62,685 bases of DNA from Paenibacillus dendrobii (GTDB lineage: Bacteria; Bacillota; Bacilli; Paenibacillales; Paenibacillaceae): the NCBI RefSeq assembly GCF_009807035.1, contig NZ_WUBI01000010.1:1-62685 (forward strand), written 5' to 3'. A program made the translations under genes and the position numbers. The notes beneath the pieces were generated by a model that saw only the letters and a list, made by a program, of their open reading frames with translations, did no database searches and was not told the origin of the DNA. Positions within the stretch are counted from its first letter, which is position 1; each line of letters opens with the position of its first letter. This document shows, piece after piece, positions 58,201 through 62,685 of this stretch.

Positions 58201-58272
58201 TATAAAATCGAACCAAAGTATTTATCTCCATCTGTGTAAGAAGGGATCTACATTTCATTAGGTTCAATTTAT
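58201..58272. repeat. intergenic inverted repeat, copy 8 (darA/tmk)
   Basis: Arms TATAAAATCGAACCAAAG (58201-58218) and CATTAGGTTCAATTTAT (58256-58272) pair at 13 of 17 positions, separated by 37 nt. It lies in the 146-nt gap between tmk and darA. Confidence 0.65.
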
Positions 58273-58310
58273 CTAGTACAAGCCCTCCCTTACTTATTTG
58301 ACAAAGATCC

Positions 58311-58955
58311 TCAAAAATCCTTTAAAATCCGCTCTTCCAGGCTCCGAATGATATCTCTCTCGACATTTTCGAGTGTCTGGGAAGCATCAATCACTACAAT
58401 CCGATCCGAAAAACGTTCGACAAGCTTTAGATAGCCTTCTCTTACTTTGTGATGGAACGACAGCTCTTCCAAATCCAAACGGTTGACCTCCCGCTCACGG
58501 CTTGCCGCAATCCGGGCCAATCCGGCTTCCGGCTCAATATCCAGATAAAAGGTAAGCTGCGGCATCCGGTCATGAATTGCAAATTGGTTAATGCTCCACA
58601 CCTGCTCCATGCCGATTCCGCGTGCGTAACCTTGGTAGACCAGACTGCTATCCACAAACCGGTCACACATGACCAGCTTGCCTTCAGCAAGTGCCGGCTC
58701 CACCTTTTCCGCCAAATGCTGGCTTCGTGAAGCGGCATACAGCAGCGCCTCCGTACGCGCATCCATCGCTGTATGGCTGGGATTCAAAATGATTTCGCGA
58801 ATCTTCTCGGCAATCTCAATGCCTCCCGGCTCGCGGGTGATAATATGAGGAATAGATCGGCTCTCAAGATAGGTCTTCAGTCTGGAGATTACTGTTGTTT
58901 TTCCGGATCCCTCCCCTCCTTCAAGCGTAACAAATATTCCCTGGCCCCTGTTCAT
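58311..58955 (-). CDS. tmk: thymidylate kinase
   Basis: Phosphorylates dTMP. The 214-aa protein has the P-loop FVTLEGGEGSGKTT near residue 9, TREPGG near 43, and the CDRFVDSSLVYQGYARG segment near 95. ATG at 58955 overlaps the upstream decarboxylase gene as TGATG, with AGGGGAAT upstream; the frame is open 25 codons further but that lies in the neighbouring gene. Order yaaO-tmk follows B. subtilis. Confidence 0.97.
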   Translation of the reverse strand: MNRGQGIFVTLEGGEGSGKTTVISRLKTYLESRSIPHIITREPGGIEIAEKIREIILNPSHTAMDARTEALLYAASRSQHLAEKVEPALAEGKLVMCDRFVDSSLVYQGYARGIGMEQVWSINQFAIHDRMPQLTFYLDIEPEAGLARIAASREREVNRLDLEELSFHHKVREGYLKLVERFSDRIVVIDASQTLENVERDIIRSLEERILKDF

Positions 58956-60559
58956 CAAACATTCCCCTGCTTTCTGCTGTTCTTGTATACGAGTATCGTC
59001 TTCAGTTCCGGATCGAGCGCCCCTTGGCATTTGGCCCCAGCCTGCGCAAGTCTCTGCAGCTTAGCGGCAGTTTCTACCGTAATCCGTTCCCCCGCGTACA
59101 GGAGCGGAATGCCTGGCGGGTAAGGAATGATCATTTCCGCGGCTATTTTGCCTGAACTGGCTCGCAGCGGAATGGCTTCTGCCTCATCCGGTTCTAGCGG
59201 TACCAAATTGAAAGGGATCGGCTCTGAAAACTGGTTTTGAAATGAATTGTTCCACGTGGAAAATTCGACAAACGTCCCCTCCGTTGCATCTTCATCCGTG
59301 AAGGACTGTCCAGGGAAGGCGGCCGCGTGATCCTTCAGAGGATACAATTGCTGGGCATCCGCCTTCTCTACAGATATATGCGAGAGGGCCTTTAAAAGGT
59401 GACGAGTGTCCTCCTCCGTCGACCCCATGCTATAGAGCAGGACCACATGTCGGTCATCGCTCATCTCGGGAATGCATCCGTATGCTTCCAGCCTACGCTG
59501 CAGCTCGTAGCCACCCAGGATCCCTAGGCGGTCGTAGATGACCACCTTGAAGGGATCCTGCGAAGTGTACACATCCGCTGCTTCTCCAGTGAGATCCGCC
59601 TGCTGCTGATCCTGCGGCTGCAGCAGCCCAAAACGCGGCAGCTCCGCCAGACCGCTCTTCAAGGATTCTACGGCGGCAAGTCCCGCCGTGAAGGCCTCGG
59701 CGCCCTGCACATGCAGGAGGCGCCTTGCCAGGTCCAGCGAGCCCATCACCGGGTAGGATGGGCTCGAGCTCTGCACCATGGCGAGCCGCTGGCGGAGGAG
59801 TCCGCGGTTGATCCGCGGACCCTGTACATGCAGCATGGCTCCCATGGTGAGCGCGGCCAGCATCTTGTGCGTCGATTGCACGGCGACGTCCGCGCCGCTG
59901 GCCAAAGCGCTTTGCGGCAGCCTTGGATGCTGCCCGTAATGGGCGCCGTGCGCCTCGTCCACCATGAGCGGCACGTCGTGCCGGTGACAGACCTCGGCGA
60001 GCAGCGCCAGATTCATACCCATGCCATAATAATTCGGCATCGTGATCAGCACGCCCTTGGACTCCGGATAAGCTGCCAGAGCAGCCGATAGCGTCTCAGG
60101 AGTCGGAGCAATGAACAATCCGCTGGTCTCGTCCATCTCCGACTTCAGGAACACCGCCTTCGCTCCTGCAAGCATTAAACCGTTCAGCACCGATTTATGA
60201 ACATTCCGCTGTACCAACAGGATATCCCCCGGATTCGCACAAACGGTCAGGATCATGGCCAAGTTACCAGATGTGCTGCCTCCAACCAGAAAGAAGCTCT
60301 CATCTGATCCAAAGCAGTCCGCTGCCAGCAATTGCGCATCACGGATAATGCCCTCCGGATGATGAAGATCATCCGTGCCGGCGATTTCCGTAACGTCCGC
60401 CTCCATCACCTGTTCCAGGAAGCCTGCACCTCCCCAAGAAGCGTAAGCTCTTCCCTTTTTATGACCTGGTACATGAAAGGACGCCTGTCTGCTATTTTTA
60501 TATTGATAAAGCGCCTCGTACAAAGGCGCCTGTATTTTTTGCAGCTCTACACGCTTCAT
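58955..60559 (-). CDS. yaaO: Orn/Lys/Arg decarboxylase-family PLP enzyme (YaaO-like)
   Basis: A 534-aa fold-type I PLP enzyme. It has the family N-terminus ASFHVPGHKKGRAY, GTDDLHHPEG, FFLVGGSTSGN, DEAHGAHYGQHPRLPQ and the PLP lysine in QSTHKMLAALTMG near residue 230, then a C-terminal decarboxylase domain. Substrate (arginine, lysine or ornithine) cannot be read from the sequence. ATG at 60559 with GGAAGGAAAT upstream. The middle of the gene (59590-60000) is notably GC-rich. Confidence 0.9.
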   Translation of the reverse strand: MKRVELQKIQAPLYEALYQYKNSRQASFHVPGHKKGRAYASWGGAGFLEQVMEADVTEIAGTDDLHHPEGIIRDAQLLAADCFGSDESFFLVGGSTSGNLAMILTVCANPGDILLVQRNVHKSVLNGLMLAGAKAVFLKSEMDETSGLFIAPTPETLSAALAAYPESKGVLITMPNYYGMGMNLALLAEVCHRHDVPLMVDEAHGAHYGQHPRLPQSALASGADVAVQSTHKMLAALTMGAMLHVQGPRINRGLLRQRLAMVQSSSPSYPVMGSLDLARRLLHVQGAEAFTAGLAAVESLKSGLAELPRFGLLQPQDQQQADLTGEAADVYTSQDPFKVVIYDRLGILGGYELQRRLEAYGCIPEMSDDRHVVLLYSMGSTEEDTRHLLKALSHISVEKADAQQLYPLKDHAAAFPGQSFTDEDATEGTFVEFSTWNNSFQNQFSEPIPFNLVPLEPDEAEAIPLRASSGKIAAEMIIPYPPGIPLLYAGERITVETAAKLQRLAQAGAKCQGALDPELKTILVYKNSRKQGNV

Positions 60560-60728
60560 GACAATTTATTTCCTTCCGATTTCAATCTCTACCCTATTTT
60601 AACGTATATTGAACCATCAGGCTATGAAGACACCTGATTACTCTCCTTTTTGATCACGCTTTCTACGTAAGCAATAACCCAAACCAAGGCCTTTATGAGA
60701 CATAGCTTTTCTTTCTTCCTGAGCTCAT

Positions 60729-60765
60729 AAAAAAAGGGCAGCAGCCACTGGCCCCCTCCCTTTAT
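60729..60765 (-). terminator. candidate terminator of csfB
   Basis: Minus strand AAAGGG ... CCCTTT with an inner GGCC/GGC-type helix and TTTTTTT following, about 60 nt after the csfB stop. The remaining gap to yaaO (60560-60728) shows no gene. Confidence 0.65.
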
Positions 60766-60823
60766 CCGCCATATATGCGGAACAATGTATTTTGATTATC
60801 GAATTGTTCTGGAATGTCCTTGC

Positions 60824-61009
60824 TTATACATGGGTTTGCATGCTGATTTGTCTCATTTGATGAATAAAATAATGATATTTTGCGTCTTCGGTATCCGTAT
60901 GCACCATTTCGCTTTCGCAATCCTCACAAATGAACTGTGATACAATCGTGATTCCTTCTTCTTTGGTTTGCCCGCAAATAATACAGACGTGTTCGGTATG
61001 ATCTTCCAT
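60824..61009 (-). CDS. csfB: anti-sigma-G factor Gin (CsfB)
   Basis: A 61-aa zinc-binding inhibitor that keeps sigma-G (and sigma-E in the forespore) off at the wrong time. Two CxxC pairs are present: VCIICGQTKEEGITI and FICEDCESEMV. I choose ATG at 61009 (MEDHTEHVC), about seven nt after AAGGTGGGA; a GTG at 61021 overlaps that site. It is the first gene after the rRNA operon in B. subtilis too, where it is under sigma-F. Confidence 0.92.
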   Translation of the reverse strand: MEDHTEHVCIICGQTKEEGITIVSQFICEDCESEMVHTDTEDAKYHYFIHQMRQISMQTHV

Positions 61010-61221
61010 CAACCATCCCACCTTGTTTCTTTGATTACTATGAAGTATGGCTCATTTTCTATTATTTTAAACCTTTTCATAGTTGTTTCATATCCCCAAT
61101 GACCTACAACATTCATATTCAACTGCGACTTTACGCGTGTTTGTACCGGAAAACTTAAAAAAATCTACTCAAACAGCCGATATATGTATTAAAGAAGGCA
61201 AGGGAGGAACGCTATTTTTCT

Positions 61222-61746
61222 ATGGCTGAGGAGAATAATATTAACGCTACCTTTTATCACTATAAACTAATCCGAAAAATCCCGGTTACACGGATATTAG
61301 TTCGCTGCTACCTTATTCTTCCCTATATTGCTATTATAGCGGAGATGCTTCTCATATCCTGGACAAGCCTGTTCTACTTCGCAATAGCGGCACCTCTCGT
61401 CTTATGGATACACTATGTCATTTCGCGTTCGGTTCTGCTGCTATCCGGCTCCTCCTATCGCAAGCGATGGAAATTCTCCATGCAGCTTCCCTGGATCGGA
61501 TACATAACAGATCAGCACATCAGCTTCAGATTATTTCGCAAGGTCTATACCTACATAACAGCAATTGGCCTTGTACTCTTTCTTATTTTGCTTTTTATGT
61601 CTCCATTTGCGTTTGTCATTTCTTTATTCTTCTGGCATTTTTGGTTTCTGCTTCCCCGCTTTTACGCTTATGCCCGTCTTTCCGGGGTGCGCAAAGATGG
61701 TATGATCAAATTTAATAATCAAGATATAAGCTACTATCAGCAATAA
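61222..61746 (+). CDS. unknown membrane protein, 174 aa
   Basis: I do not recognise the family. There are four hydrophobic segments (about residues 25-45, 48-68, 112-130, 133-150) with basic loops such as SSYRKRWKFSM, and a polar C-terminal tail. ATG at 61222 follows GGGAGGAAC by about 12 nt. It is on the plus strand, against the general direction, between csfB and a lipoprotein gene, with a shared bidirectional terminator at its end. xpaC and yaaN occupy this neighbourhood in B. subtilis, but this protein resembles neither. Confidence 0.8.
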   Translation: MAEENNINATFYHYKLIRKIPVTRILVRCYLILPYIAIIAEMLLISWTSLFYFAIAAPLVLWIHYVISRSVLLLSGSSYRKRWKFSMQLPWIGYITDQHISFRLFRKVYTYITAIGLVLFLILLFMSPFAFVISLFFWHFWFLLPRFYAYARLSGVRKDGMIKFNNQDISYYQQ

Positions 61747-61775
61747 GGCTCAAAACTATGAATCAATCGACGTAT

Positions 61776-61810
61776 TAAAAAAAGACCTGCATCCTTAGAT
61801 GCGGGTCTTT
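61776..61810 (-). terminator. bidirectional terminator between membrane protein and lipoprotein genes
   Basis: AAAGACCTGCAT (61781-61792) and ATGCGGGTCTTT (61799-61810) pair with one wobble. On the minus strand seven T residues follow, serving the lipoprotein gene; the stem overlaps its stop codon. It also lies after the plus-strand gene. Confidence 0.88.
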
Positions 61811-62228
61811 ATGGTTTAGCGGAGTCTGTACTTTTCACTGTCGCCTTGCCCTTTGTTTGAACAGTGACCGTAAAATAGTTATCGTGAATTGTTAGATGAA
61901 CGATTCGATTCTGCTTCTCAAAAACCCTAGAAGCCTCCTCTGAATCCTCGGTGTTCTCTCTCCATCCCCATTCCTTAATCTTCTGCAGATAAACTTCCGG
62001 GATGCTTTCCTTTTCTTTAAGGCCATTCATGGAATATCGGACATAATCTATTTTGGTAGTTCCTACATTACGGTCAGTTCGATTTGCTTCTTTTGGCACC
62101 GGAAAGGTTTTCTCGTTGGCCGCTCCCTCAAAAGTGGTCCATGAAGGCTCAGACTTTCCACAGCCTGTAATCAGCACAACGACAATGCCAAACAAAAGAA
62201 GAGCATGCAGCCATGATTGTCTGCGCAT
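61809..62228 (-). CDS. unknown lipoprotein, 139 aa
   Basis: A secreted lipoprotein: basic start MRRQSW, hydrophobic core HALLLFGIVVVLITGC with lipobox ITGC (Cys near residue 24), then a polar domain with VDYVRYSMNGLKEKESIPEVYLQKI-like helix and WGWRENTEDSEEASRVFEKQ. ATG at 62228 has AAGGAGGAC upstream; ATGs further upstream would add an arginine-rich stretch before the signal. No family recognised. It is the gene nearest the 5S rRNA on this side. Confidence 0.85.
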   Translation of the reverse strand: MRRQSWLHALLLFGIVVVLITGCGKSEPSWTTFEGAANEKTFPVPKEANRTDRNVGTTKIDYVRYSMNGLKEKESIPEVYLQKIKEWGWRENTEDSEEASRVFEKQNRIVHLTIHDNYFTVTVQTKGKATVKSTDSAKP

Positions 62229-62327
62229 GTATGTCCTCCTTCTTCTAAGTTCATGAACCATCAAAAATCTTAAAAGCACCTCCTGACATGTACACTCAAT
62301 ATTATACTTACAACTTTTGGCGCGTCG

Positions 62328-62343
62328 GTAACAAAAATGTTAC
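62328..62343. promoter_or_regulatory. operator-like inverted repeat upstream of the lipoprotein gene
   Basis: GTAACAAAAATGTTAC is a perfect 6-bp inverted repeat around 4 nt, about 100 bp upstream of the lipoprotein start and between two minus-strand TATAAT motifs. A nearby GTTTACCG extends the symmetry. Function is unknown. The rest of 62229-62564 shows no gene. Confidence 0.4.
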
Positions 62344-62564
62344 ATTAGTTTACCGATTATACTTTCTTCACCTTAAAATAATCTTAATACCTTCATAACC
62401 GCTTTATTGCCTCTCCAGACTTAGCCTTACTGTAAGATGAACTTTACCTCTATAATTTAAACTCTACCCCCGTAAAGTTGTTTCTACGATTCATTCACCG
62501 ATTTCTTTCAGATACTAAAAGTACAATCATCAACAAAGAAGCCTTCACCTATATAAACAAAAAA

Positions 62565-62592
62565 ACCACCGTTGAATTGCATCAACAGTGGT
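62565..62592 (-). terminator. terminator of the upstream rRNA operon
   Basis: Minus strand ACCACTGTTGA, loop TGCAAT, TCAACGGTGGT, then TTTTTTTG; it begins about 5 nt after the 5S 3' end. Confidence 0.92.
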
Positions 62593-62597
62593 TCTTC

Positions 62598-62685
62598 GCT
62601 TGGCAGCATCCTACTCTCCCAGGACCCTTCGGTCCAAGTACCATCGGCGCTGGAGGGCTTAACGGTCGTGTTCGGGATGGGTACG
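62598..62685 (-). rRNA. rrf: 5S ribosomal RNA, 3' part (partial)
   Basis: The minus strand reads CGTACCCATCCCGAACACGA and later GGTCCTGGGAGAGTAGGATG before CTGCCAAGC, the conserved body and 3' end of bacterial 5S rRNA. The gene continues beyond the right edge, as does the operon it ends (16S-23S-5S lies to the right). Confidence 0.96.

Noticed and set aside
60590..60700. A 21-codon minus-strand frame (MSHKGLGLGYCLRRKRDQKGE) before yaaO
   Set aside because: Only a weak purine-rich site precedes it and there is no other support, so it is left out of the gene list.
1..62685. CRISPR arrays, prophage, insertion sequences, toxin-antitoxin or defence genes
   Set aside because: None found. Every substantial gene belongs to the conserved core or is a small envelope protein, and no spaced direct repeats or transposase motifs are visible.

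Overview
The window is a chromosomal segment of a spore-forming Firmicute, most likely a Paenibacillus or close relative. The evidence is the 5' end of the 16S rRNA gene at the left edge, whose first variable region has a GAGCGGACTTGATGA stretch typical of Paenibacillus, together with a near-complete set of sporulation genes (spoIIE, spoVT, spoVG, sspF, yabG, yabP, yabQ, fin, csfB), a mixed base composition near 50% GC, and strong Shine-Dalgarno sites with many TTG and GTG starts. It lies exactly between two rRNA operons transcribed in the same direction: the 5S 3' end is at the right edge and the 16S 5' end at the left edge. Almost every gene between them is on the minus strand, so the segment reads biologically from right to left. 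The gene order matches the origin-proximal rrnA to rrnJ segment of Bacillus subtilis.

Reading right to left from the 5S gene: an unknown lipoprotein and a plus-strand membrane protein; csfB/gin; an Orn/Lys/Arg decarboxylase-like gene (yaaO), tmk, darA (c-di-AMP receptor), yaaR, holB, ricT, yabA, yabB and rsmI (nucleotide supply, replication control, RNA modification); abrB on the plus strand; a YwfO-like HD hydrolase where Bacillus has metS; tatD; then a c-di-AMP (ydaO) riboswitch with terminator and a tiny leader ORF ahead of the YabE-like cell-wall protein; rnmV, rsmA, yabG, veg, sspF, ispE, purR, spoVG, glmU, prs, pth, fin, mfd, a PrsA-like lipoprotein, spoVT, yabM, mazG, an HU gene, rqcP, yabP, yabQ, divIC, yabR, spoIIE, yabS, yabT, tilS, hpt and ftsH.

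The left third holds cofactor genes: nadA, nadB and nadC plus coaX (NAD and CoA precursors), hslO, a parvulin-type foldase, cysK, and a tightly overlapping pabB-pabA-pabC-folP-folB-folK-HTH-dusB folate cluster, then greA and lysS, which end just before tandem promoters of the next rRNA operon. Compared with B. subtilis, nadABC, HU, the PrsA-like gene and the YwfO-like gene are extra at these positions, while metS, ctc, yabJ, yazA and xpaC/yaaN are absent from theirs.

Regulation that can be read directly: tandem rRNA promoters with a boxA; consensus sigma-A promoters for greA, cysK, nadA, ftsH and veg; a sigma-H promoter for spoVG; a sigma-K-like promoter for yabG; Spo0A boxes at abrB and spoIIE; a c-di-AMP riboswitch; and about twenty intrinsic terminators. 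I see no phage, IS element, CRISPR array, tRNA gene or defence island. The features least explained by known biology are a family of imperfect inverted repeats (arm TATARAWTGAACTAAAG) in at least eight intergenic spaces, an 87-bp palindrome between nadA and nadB, an 18-codon leader ORF with a perfect Shine-Dalgarno between the riboswitch and yabE, and a possible 46-aa ORF beside the rRNA promoters.
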